DNA from: Pocillopora verrucosa | Taxonomy: Eukaryota > Cnidaria > Anthozoa > Scleractinia > Pocilloporidae | Direction of reading: 5' to 3' | DNA: 64,000 bases | NCBI RefSeq assembly: GCF_036669915.1 | Contig: NC_089314.1 | Location: 31,494,134-31,558,133, forward strand | Shown here: one piece after another, positions 47,666-57,465 of the stretch | How positions within the stretch are numbered: position 1 is the stretch's first letter | Layout of the letters: every line of letters begins with the position of its first letter | Translations under genes and position numbers: made by a program | Notes under the pieces: model-generated | The model's database searches: none | What the model saw: only the letters and a program-made list of their open reading frames with translations | Told to the model about the DNA's origin: nothing

Positions 47666-49020
47666 ATGGCGGGAGCTTCGCTTTGGGGAATCACATTCAA
47701 GAATATTTCAAGGAAACCAGTTTCTTTCATTCACATCGCATCTTGTCGATGCTTTAGCGTAGGGAAGCAATGGAGACATCAAGATAATACCCAGTTCGAC
47801 CAAAAGTTGTTAAAGATCTTAGTTTGTCCATTGACAAAGAAGCCATTGAGGTGTGTAATTAAATCATTACAGTGAAAAGTTAAACTCCCTTCGAGTATTA
47901 AGAACCTGATGCCAGGAATTTTCCAGTTTAATACCGAACGTTAAAAGAACCTGTTTAGCTAAGTAAGGTCAATCAGGTTCTTATATATGTGGGTTACAGC
48001 TTAGTTCAGTTACATGAAACATTTCAACCAAAGACTTTGACTTTGAGATTTCTAAAAATTGATATTCAAAATTAGTAACAAACTATAACTGCTAATAAAA
48101 GTAATATTTTCTCAAACAAAAACGAGATCATGTCAAGTACAGAATTTATCTCTTTCATAGAATTTAAGTCTAATTAAGAACCAACTCAGACTGAAAAAGT
48201 GTAGGTTCTTACACACAAGTTTAACTAATACAATACACGAAGATATGCCAAACAAAACTTTTCTCATGACACACCTGGATGTCTATGACCTCTGGTCCAA
48301 GTTTCGCAGAGAAATCCTTCGTAATGATAGATGCAGTAGAACCCTGCTAACTCAAACTCAGTTAACTTAAACCCCCATGTAACTCAAACAAGATCTGCTT
48401 TCCCTTGAAGCCATTTCTTCAGTTATTTACTGTCAACAAGCTGAAACCCTCACTGACTCAGACCATTTTTTTGTTTTCCTTGGGGGTTTGAGTTAGCAGG
48501 GTTCTACTGAAAATTGCTATATTCTTTGGTTTTTGTTATTGGATGCTTTTTGGTGTGATACAGAAGTGTCCTGTATTCAAGTCAAAGAATTATCAAAACT
48601 ATGTTAGGCCAGAAATTGTTGTGGCCCTCGTCTTTTACATCAGTTGATTAATTGCTTATGATTCCCAACCCTTCATTGGTGAGTGCAGGAGCAGGAAGTC
48701 AAATACTTGGTTGATCAAACCACAAAGATTTATCAGTTTATCAATCAATACAGTCGGCTTAAATTCATGTTAGAAATTCTCTTCCTTTATTCCAAGGAAC
48801 TCAGTGTAAGAGAGCTGTGATTTAATTTATTGGCAATTTATTTATGGTTGATTATTTATTACCCAGGTATGACAATGCAAGAAATGAGCTGATTTCTGAT
48901 GACATTGGAGTTGCATATTCAATACAAAATGGTATTCCAAATTTAATTCCCCATGATGGACGGCTCATTAAAAAAGACAACACAACATTAAGTGTGAATG
49001 AATCAAACCAAGACTCATGA
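47666..49020 (+). CDS. PYURF: Protein preY, mitochondrial (PYURF)
   Basis: Small Trm112-like mitochondrial protein reported to help SAM-dependent methyltransferases of coenzyme Q and complex I assembly. Exons 47666-47850 and 48867-49020 (TGA); 112 aa, close to human (114). The first 35 or so residues are basic, Ser-rich and lack acids, as in a mitochondrial transit peptide. FDQKLLKILVCPLTKKPLR spans the exon end and matches the UPF0434/Trm112 domain start; exon 2 has YDNARNELISDDIGVAYSI and GIPNLIPHDGRLI, the domain end. In vertebrates the transcript also encodes PIGY; I found no PIGY-like frame downstream here. Start chosen as the first ATG, next to the PRMT5 promoter. Confidence 0.93.
48334..48509. 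repeat. MITE with perfect terminal inverted repeats
   Basis: CAGTAGAACCCTGCTAACTC at the left is exactly inverted at the right end (AGTTAGCAGGGTTCTACTG), and inversion continues to AAACCCCCA-like sequence. Total 176 bp, no frame. No convincing target duplication was seen. It lies in PYURF intron 1. The CAG terminus resembles pogo/Tigger-type ends, but assignment is uncertain. Confidence 0.75.
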
Positions 49021-49402
49021 AATCATTATCACTGAAGAAAAATTAGTTCTGGTACTCAAGTACCATAATTTTGCTGATATGTGTATATTTATATAAATTT
49101 AATCTTTTGTACTGTCTGATCATTAGAAAGACCAATTTCTGTCCATTAGTTTGTCAACATCCAGGGTGTTCTTACATATACTGATGCCTTTGGTTAGAGT
49201 TGAGAGGAATGGAATTCGTTTTTCAAGTCAATCTTACAAAGTGAAATATATTAAAGAACATTTGATGTGATAAGCAAAGTGAAAGTTTTCCTCTGTAGCC
49301 TTGTTAATCCTCACAATCTTGCAGGATGGCAATTTTTTTACATTGCAGAAACATATTTTTGGGGTTTAAGAAGACTGAAATTTCTGTCGACTAAGTTTGA
49401 AA

Positions 49403-49618
49403 GTCTCTTTACCCTTTAAGTCCCACTAGTGACCAAGACAGAATTTCTCTTTACATTATCAGTACAATATCAAGCAGACAAGCAATGAGACTAAAGAAAA
49501 ATATCAATTAAGGGATTATTTGTTGATCCAATTCCAAATTCTCCAAACTAACATCACAAATTTTTTGGCAGACAGTAAGCAGAATTACTCATGAAATCTT
49601 GGGAGTTAAAGGGTTAAG
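49403..49618 (-). repeat. MITE-like family B, copy 2
   Basis: Starts ACCCTTTAAGTCCCACTAG and ends TTGGGAGTTAAAGGGTTAAG, an imperfect terminal inverted repeat of about 14 bases. The minus strand matches 22395-22545 block for block (TGATGTTAGTTTGGAGAATTT, GGATCAACAAATAATCCC). Confidence 0.7.
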
Positions 49619-49934
49619 ACACAGAACATTACATAAGAGAGGAAACAATATTTTTAAAATTTTATTAGTTGTTTGGTCATATAATAGTGTTATACTGTAC
49701 AGTGTAAATAATCTTTATTGAACTATTTTGAGTAAATTCAAGCACAAAAAAATATGAAGTGACATATAAGCTGCATGCAGAGTTGGTTACCAAAATAAAG
49801 CAAAAAATTTGTTGCAGAAATTTATTGTGCAGTATTTTTTAATGAAGGATTTTTTTTTTCAGTTAAGGACAAAGATCTAAAAAATTTCAACTGTGAAAGA
49901 TTCCCATGCTACACAGCAGCCATAAAAGCTTTTG

Positions 49935-50142
49935 TAACCTTCTATAACCTATGATCAGTATCTATATTCTCCACACTCATCTTTTTACATTTCCATTGGT
50001 ACTGACAAGGAGAATTTGTTTATCAATCAAAGCTTCTTAAGTTGGTGATCATTTCCTTTATTCTCCTGATTTAAATGAAGATTTAGCAGTATTATGGTGA
50101 GGAGAAATTAGACTCTGGTCACTCAGGATTTTAAGGGTTAAG
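49935..50142 (+). repeat. MITE-like family A, copy 4
   Basis: TAACCTTCTATAACC, ATCAGTATCTATATTCTCCA, GGTACTGACAAGGAGAATTTG, GGTGATCATTTCC, and an end TTTTAAGGGTTAAG. With both ends visible, the family appears about 200 bp long and flanked by TTAACCCT-like inverted ends. Between PYURF and the bHLH gene. Confidence 0.75.
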
Positions 50143-50257
50143 AAAAAAAAGAAATTGCTTATCAAATAAACATAGTATGTTTGCATGGCAACAATACTTG
50201 CCGCCATTTGTAGAGATAGCAGAGAGAGAGAGAGGTTGGAACTAATTTACCTCTGAT

Positions 50258-51520
50258 TTAACTTCTAGTGAAGTCATCTGCCAGTATATCATCAAGATGT
50301 GCAATATAATTGATGGCATATTTCAGTATTTTTATCTTTGGTAGCTTTGTGTCACATTGATACCCTGGAATCAACTGTCTGAGATCTTGGTAAGCACTAT
50401 TCAATTGTGCAACTCTCCTACGCTCATGCTCATTTGCTAAGAGCCTGTTCAGTTTTGTCCTTTGCCTACCCTTCATTTGATAATCCTCCTTTCCTTGCTT
50501 CCAGTCTTCCTCTTCTTCAGCTAGAACAAAATCATTGCTGTAAGTTCTTGGCCGGCGAGATGTTACTACCCTTGTGTTATATGGCTTTGTGTTACTGTCC
50601 CTGGATCCCTTCTTTGATTTTGTCTGTGGTATCTTTTTTGCTTCATGGTTAGATGCTTTTCTTTTAACCTCTGCAGATTGTTTTTTGTGCTTTTTGTGGT
50701 TGGTCAACCCATCTTTTTCTTGACAAGTTTGTTCAAACTCTTCATATTTATTAGTTTTTCTATGGGAGAGTAGAACATCACCACACACAATAGTCTCTGA
50801 CTCTAGGGACTCTTGTTTAATTTTTTCTCTAGGAGGTGAATCATTAAGCTTTGTTTTTTCTGTAGTAGAATCCATCCCAGTTTTATGTTCATGATTTAAA
50901 CTCTTTTTACTGTCCTCCTTTGTCAACATGTCATTGCTTTTAACAGGTGTCAGTTTTATTTTCTTTGTTGGAAGTTCTTTCCTGATTTCATCTTTATCCT
51001 CTTTCAAAGCAGCATTTGGAAACACCTCTACTTCTTCTGTCTTAACAAATTTTGGGTTGTTCTCTAATCTCACACCAAACATGGTACTGCAGTTACCAAC
51101 ATGAACTGAGGTTAAGTTGTCATCTACCTTATCATTTTCTTCTATTACATGAACATCAAGTCTTTCCACTGGACAGGACAATGGTTTGGAACTAAATGGA
51201 CCAAATTGATGTGAGAAAATCCCATTACAGCCACTGTCATAATTCATGTTCCTATGCCATAGAGGTACTTGCAGTTGTGTAACATTTGTGAGAAATTTTT
51301 GGGATGTCAAACAGCACAAACAACTCGAAGGTTCTCCAAGTTTTCCGTGAAAATACCCACAACAATGAGTATTGACAGACTCAGAGGCACATTTAACCCA
51401 AGCTTCTGGTGTTTCTGGGAAAGTTCCTGGTCTGTTTAACAAGCATGCAGCATTTGTGTGATCCCAGTGGTGTTTTCTTCCCAGTGTGTTGTAAGGAAAA
51501 TGTTGTGGATGAAATTGCAT
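50258..51520 (-). CDS. bHLH transcription factor (group A, family not settled)
   Basis: 420 aa in one exon. The bHLH is at about residues 350-413: basic region RLLANEHERRRV (Glu and the two Arg needed for E-box contact present), helix 1 AQLNSAYQDLRQLIP, loop GYQCDTKLPK, helix 2 IKILKYAINYIAHLDDIL. The long N-terminal part is hydrophilic, Lys/Glu-rich and low in complexity, with Cys clusters near residues 45-75 (HCCGYFHGK, SSCLCCL). The basic region RLLAN resembles ATOH8/Net and the loop-helix 2 resembles Twist/TCF21-type proteins, so I do not give a name. The ATG is three bases after a good acceptor (TACCTTCCTGTCAG), suggesting a 5' UTR intron. It acts in the nucleus as a dimer; partner and targets are unknown. 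Confidence 0.88.
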   Translation of the reverse strand: MQFHPQHFPYNTLGRKHHWDHTNAACLLNRPGTFPETPEAWVKCASESVNTHCCGYFHGKLGEPSSCLCCLTSQKFLTNVTQLQVPLWHRNMNYDSGCNGIFSHQFGPFSSKPLSCPVERLDVHVIEENDKVDDNLTSVHVGNCSTMFGVRLENNPKFVKTEEVEVFPNAALKEDKDEIRKELPTKKIKLTPVKSNDMLTKEDSKKSLNHEHKTGMDSTTEKTKLNDSPPREKIKQESLESETIVCGDVLLSHRKTNKYEEFEQTCQEKDGLTNHKKHKKQSAEVKRKASNHEAKKIPQTKSKKGSRDSNTKPYNTRVVTSRRPRTYSNDFVLAEEEEDWKQGKEDYQMKGRQRTKLNRLLANEHERRRVAQLNSAYQDLRQLIPGYQCDTKLPKIKILKYAINYIAHLDDILADDFTRS

Positions 51521-54500
51521 GGTCTGACAGGAAGGTACAAATTTTTCTTTCTCTTCTGAGCTGTTGGAAGGATCTTGGGTTTTTTCAGTGACATCTGGGA
51601 GGTCAAAATAAAATATATTTATAAATGATTGTGTAACTTCTCTGTATGAAACTCATGATTCCAACAAGATTTTAAAAAATTATAGATTTTGAACAAGAGG
51701 CTGGGTCTTAACATTATTAGTCATTAATTGATGTTTCCCAGGAAATTGTTTCACCCTTAACAGAGGATACTCAATTCCAAATAGTCCCTCAGACCTGGAA
51801 AATTCCTTTTCTAGATTTATTTCAATGTTATTTTTCTCTCCTACAATTATTATTGAGTTTAACTTTATTATTTCTTGTTTGGCACAGATGCTCATTTTAT
51901 TTGCTTAACTTAATTTTTGCTCTGATTACCCTATGCGTTAAGAGTGAATTTCCCATTATGCACGCATTGTGTGCCTACAAGGGCGTGCCTAGATGGGGGA
52001 GGGCGTGGTCTAGGCGTAATGGGAGTTGCTGAGAATTCAGTTCCTGCAACATCTCTCTGCAATTTCTTTCTTCCCAATAAGTAGGAGGAACCTGACACAA
52101 ATTAACACGACTCTTGTAAGATCCAATTTTTGCAAAATGCTATGACTACCAAACATTTATCTAAATCGCAAAAAACTTTTTAAATCGATTATTGGACTCT
52201 CTTCAATCTTTGATAATCAACTTTTTGGTGGTAACCTTGAATGTATTTGAAGTATTCTTATCTCGTACCCAGATTCTACTGTGTACCTCTAACTGAAATG
52301 TAGACTTGGCTGTGGAAGGCTTGGGGTATCCTTATCACAAAGAGGGTCTCAATGGGGTTAACCGTAAGTCATAAAAAAAAGTTAACCGTAAGCCGTAAAA
52401 TGGCCACAATTTTAACTGTTTGCCGTAAAAGCCATCACACTTTTGCGACCCTCAACAAAGCTAAGGATATGTCAAGCTGGTTTCCGTGATCACAGTGATG
52501 CGCGAAACATACTTTGCGTTCCCTAGCGTGAAAAAGAAACCACAGCTGCATGCGTACGAATTGAGCGATACGGGCGTGTTTTCAAACATCCGTAATCGTT
52601 CTTTTTTCCTTTGAACAAGTCAATCAGGTGGAGGATCAAGGCAATAGAGGATTTAATTAAACTACGAAAAAAAACCTGCCCTTGAAAAAAATTTGAGAGG
52701 TTTTCTTTTTTTTCCTTTTCAATTCCCTGGTATGAACAGCAATCCTCTGAAATCGATTGTTAATATGGCACCGGGTCAAAACAGAAGATATTAAACATCT
52801 TCAACAGAACAGGATAAGAAATTTTTTGCTTTGCAGGCGGTCGGAAATTGTTTTTGAATGTAGCATATGCAAATCTCACTGTACAAACAACACACAGGTA
52901 CATGATAAGGTCGCCAGAGAAATTTACTCTTATCGGAGATGATTTCCATCGATCGCCTGTCTCGTATTTTTACGAGGCTACAGTTACAATTGAAGGTAGT
53001 CCTGGTAATCTAACGCTATCGCCGGGTCTGAGGTTTTCTGAATTTAACCTTTTCCTAAAAAAAACTTTCACTTCTCGATCATGAAATCTAAACATCAGAT
53101 ATTAATAACTTAATTCTTCGACAAAATATATTTGAAAAAAAAAAGATTGCCCGTCTTGCTGCTGGTTAGAAGTGCATATAAATGAGTTTTAAAAAAATCT
53201 GAGATCGCTTCTTCAGAGAAAGTCTAACCATTATGATCAACATGTTATTGGCAACTCAACATACGCGAGATTTCCTGTAATGAAAACAGCTTCTTAGAAT
53301 ACCAGATGGAAATAAAACGCCGGCAGGGTGAACTGTAAGACGAACCATCTGGACGAAGCAGTTCTCTATTGTTCTTTTACTGTGAATACTGAACTGGTTT
53401 GGGTTTTAGAGGCCAATTGTCTGCCTAAACGACTTGTTAACTAATAGCAATAAAAAGATTTGGTTGCTTAAAGAACCCATTTCAATACCAGAAAGCCATT
53501 TAAAATGCGGATAAAAACCCAGCTGTTTTCGTTTGTAGTTCCTTATCAAAAAATATAAAATTCTTGTCATTGTTGATCAATGGCTGTTTTCACTGACCCA
53601 GTTCACCTTTTAAACCGATGCGGCATCGGAGATCACACGAAAAATCGATTTTCCATCTGTTATAGCATCGTTTCCCTGTGCCTACTTAAAACGCTTTGTG
53701 CGTTCAAACAATCTACGAATTAGAAGAAGGAACACGTTCACAGTAAGAATGGTTTCCCAGTAGCACAGTTGTTGCAGCCTGTCTTCCCAAATGTGAAGAA
53801 AAATCGGATTTTTTTCCCTTGACTTTTCGCTCTTAACATGAATACAATATGACATGTTAAACCCATCTTTTAAAAAACTTCCCTTTATTAGTGACTTTCC
53901 ACAATCTTTCAAAACTTGAATAGTACGTTGAGGAAAACAACGAGAAAGTTCCTTTCACAATGCGTCATTGGATGAAATTCAACATGAGAAACAACACCGC
54001 TTTCTGAGTGATTCAATAAAATATTTTTTATTGTTTAATAAAGCCTAAGCATGAACATCTGTTCAGATAAGAATACATCTTCAACGGCCAACAAAAATTA
54101 TTTATTTTGCATTTAAATTTTCCTTGGAAGAAAGAAACGCCTATGTTTTCCGGTCAAAATTGAACAGGTTTTCACAGAAAATATTGACGAAAATTGTCAC
54201 TGTGATAAAACCCCTTTGCAATTCATATCTTCGAAGGTTTTGGACAATTTTGAGTCAAGGTTTTCGAGTAAATGTCATCTATTGAAAACTTAAATTAACA
54301 TAGCAAATAAAACATTGTCATTCAATCGTATTTCTCCGATGTCCTCTTCATTTGAAAACGAAAATTTGCTTTTATTCCATTACCAACATCATTAGCAAGC
54401 TCCTTAATGTCTATCCTTGGTACATTAACATATCATAAATACGAGGTAAAAGTCGCAAAGCGTTGATTTTTACAACGTTTACTCGAAATTTGTGTTTATC

Positions 54501-55740
54501 ATTCAACACATAACAAATCTCGCAGAAAAGAAATACACACACAGCGGCGCGTATTCACTGATACTGAACTGTCCGCGAATAAATTTCATATCTATTCGCT
54601 TTTCCGATAGATATATTTTAGAAAAATCCCGCGGTAAAAGGCGTGAGCCAGGATACTGGGTAGCTGTCGCCATTGATATCGACACCATTGCACTCGAATT
54701 TCATCCCATTTTATTAAAATTTGTGCCTTTTTCGATTGTTGCCGCTAGAAAACACATGTCACTGTAGAGCAGTGTTGCTCCGAGCCGAGCCGCGGGCATA
54801 CAACCCCCTGCATGGTCCATTTAATATTTCCCGCGCAACTTACCGCTTTAATTTTTTTTCTTGTCGCGAAAGTCCCGCTCGGTTTATTAACAAATTTAGA
54901 CGCTTTTTCGCTCAGCAATTTCGGAAATTCTGTCTTCCTATGGACTACTTTTTCTCGGCTTCTTTTTGTTGCTATTTATGGGACTACAATTCAATCCCTC
55001 CATGAACAGCTGTGAAATTAAGGTTTCATCTGTTTACAGAACCGTTTTAATTTATGGCTAAATTCATAAAACAACATTTCCATTGCTTTTCGCGTTGAAG
55101 TTGCTAGGGATCAATCATTTCTAGCGATCGAGGGCTCTAGTTTTTTGTTTTATTTTTCGCAAAAATAGAATGCCGAATTTCACACAATGTCGACTCTCTT
55201 ATTGTAGCTGTGAGATTTAAAATAGAAAATAACCACCGGGTCCGGCGCATTTTGAAAACATCTGCCAAACGTCTCCCAGGTGTGTGTATATTAAAATTAC
55301 TGTTACTTGCAAAAGTGCTAATAAGAAAACCACCGTCCTGAAGATTTCTAGAAAATCTAAAAATCACTTTCAGTGCCTAGCAAACCGTATAAATGCCCGT
55401 TTTCTGGAGTGCAAAACCATGGATGAATATCACACAAATATGGTCTGGTAATTTAACTGATGAAATTTCCCCAATAGAGGGAAATAATGACAGCGTAGGC
55501 AAGTCGGAAAACTTGAATTAATTAAAGCAATCCCTTCTCTTGAAGTACAATCCTACCAGAATTGCGAGGCTTTGGTGATTTCACATCGTATCACCGGGTG
55601 GACGTTAAAATTGAGAAGCCGACCGTGCATGTTGACATTTGAACTATCCCAATCGACCGACCAAGAACTGCGAACTGTATATCTTCGTTCGAGAACACGT
55701 GTGGATTTAAGAGAGAAAATAGTCAAATTGACTCGCTAAC
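51521..55740. other. Intergenic region upstream of bHLH gene
   Basis: AT-rich; no family-like frame. 52355-52435 holds imperfect direct repeats of TTAACCGTAAG(T/C)CGTAAA, a repeat-like motif. The bHLH promoter and any non-coding first exon should lie in the left part. Confidence 0.4.
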
Positions 55741-55806
55741 TTACCGGAATCGAGCGTGGAATTTGCATCGGCGCTCTTTCGTCTTTTCACAAGAAACGAG
55801 CGAGGC

Positions 55807-56001
55807 ATGATCGCCGGCGAGAATAAACTTGTGGGCCTTATTGACGACCCGTCTCTAGCACAGCTTGCTTCAATCTTGGTTACAGACGATAGCGCTCAGA
55901 ATTCAAGGTCTTCGACGTCAGATATAAATAAACTCACGGAGCCTCACTTTGACACATGGGACCAGCAACTTCCGGTTGGGGGTTCAAGTCCTGTTGCTTA
56001 A
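55807..56001 (+). CDS. Small open reading frame, unrecognised (tentative)
   Basis: ATG at 55807 begins 64 codons to TAA at 55999-56001. The peptide (MIAGENKLVGLIDDPSLAQL..., then SRSSTSDINKLTEPH) has balanced composition and the local GC is higher than the flanks, which is mildly coding-like. There is no signal peptide, membrane segment or known motif. It could be a first exon of an unseen gene, an untranslated RNA or chance. No family recognised. Confidence 0.25.
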   Translation: MIAGENKLVGLIDDPSLAQLASILVTDDSAQNSRSSTSDINKLTEPHFDTWDQQLPVGGSSPVA

Positions 56002-56658
56002 ATCTTAACTTCGAGCGTTCAAAAGGAAAAGGACTTAAAGAGGATAAAAATTCCCAATCTCCAATTGTTTATTTTCGTGCTCACCGTTGATATCGTTGCT
56101 AATCGTTTTTTTATTTTCGCATGAAAAGGGGCTACGTGAATACATTACGCGAACCGGAACCGGAAATAAACAACAGACAGTTTCATTTCCTGTCATTGTA
56201 CTGCATGGTAAGCGGGAATTGCAAAACAGAAAAATAAAAATAAAAAATACGAACAGACAAAAACAAAATTAAGAGAGAAGAAAAGAATCTTTTGGATAAA
56301 TAGAAATGTTTGCACAGTTTCCTAAGCGAATTTGAAGTCGAAATAAATGCACAAACTTCGGGGGAAAAAAAAAGCAAGGGCGACCTCCCAAGTTTCCCAC
56401 GTTGATCAGTTGTTTTTGGTAAGCTTATTTTCGGTTCAACAATAAAGCGTGTGTATCTGTTAATAAACATGGATTGGAGAGTACATCTGTTTTCACGAGA
56501 ATTTCCTTTCACGGCTGTTGTAAACTGCAAACATGAGATGTTGGAGTTCACTGATTAATTTTGAACTGAGAATCAATGATGATCATTTATTACTCTACTC
56601 TGCAGTCTAATTCTAACTTGGTACTTCTGCTTTCTTGAGCCTAGTCATGATAATGTGT

Positions 56659-57465
56659 CTATTTCCGGTAATTATAAGTGTTCCAGTCTTCAAAGCGGTG
56701 CCTCTTCGCTTTCAATCTTGTGTCTTCATCATACACTCTTGGCTGGTTATATCCGCGAATATCCTTTGGGTCATCACCTTATGATCGAGGACAAAGAAAG
56801 AGTCACTATGGTAGACGAAAGACTTGTTCCCAGTCTCCTATCTTTTACCAAGGAGTCTTGTACTCAGACATCCCACGGTCGTGTTGTTGGGGAGAGTAAT
56901 TTAGAGATCTGAAAACGAAATTAGCGGGTGCCTCAGTGCTATCTGGTGAACTTGAGCTCTCTTTGAAAAGTTCTTACCGAAAAACTTTGATACAATTCGG
57001 TTGGTGTGGTTGAGTCGAATTTGTTATTCATTACAGTGACTGACTTTTCCCCTCGTAACAACTCCGGTTTTCTCCTCGTTTATAGATTATGTAGAACGGT
57101 TTATTTTTTTCAATTTTTTTAATTTACTTGTCTACTTATGGGCCTCATAATTCAACCTTTGTTTATATTATTCTCTCAGCAGTTTTTCGTTCGGAAAACA
57201 ATCCATTTCAGTTTTCGGTTTTAATGAACATTTTGGCGAGTTTTCGTGTTTCAGGTGAACGCAAGAGAATGTAAACTGCAGTTTATAATCTCTTGTGTGT
57301 CCCTCCTTGATAAGAAATACGTTCCCAAAGTAAAACAATGAACGGAACGAACAGTTTACCTTTTGGCTGGCCCACTTGGTTATTCCCCATATGAAACGCT
57401 TCAGAATAAGAAATATACACCGTGGCAGCGATAAACAATATAACAAGGGCTTTAAATTGCTGCAT
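56659..57465 (-). CDS. Small secreted protein, two exons (new prediction)
   Basis: Exon 1 (57465-57360) starts ATG and encodes a clear signal peptide MQQFKALVILFIAATVYISY, then SEAFHMGNNQVGQPK, and ends in phase 1 at a GTAAAC donor. Exon 2 (56777-56659) follows a pyrimidine-rich acceptor (CTCTTTCTTTGTCCTCGATCATAAG), restores frame and reads GDDPKDIRGYNQPRVYDEDT then RLKAKRHRFEDWNTYNYRK and TAG. Total 74 aa, mature part about 50 aa, cysteine-free, rich in Tyr, Asp and Arg, with a KAKR basic site. AATAAA on the minus strand at 56586-56591 lies 68 bp after the stop. Splice phases, signal peptide and poly(A) site agree, but no family is recognised and exon 2 is a prediction. It may be a secreted peptide precursor or matrix-type peptide; function unknown. 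Confidence 0.5.

Noticed and set aside
49021-50257. PIGY coding region downstream of PYURF as in vertebrates
   Set aside because: No frame resembling the small two-helix PIGY protein was found before the bHLH gene.
55970-56005. tRNA gene suggested by GGTTCAAGTCC
   Set aside because: No D-arm or A box at proper distance and no acceptor pairing; isolated B-box match.
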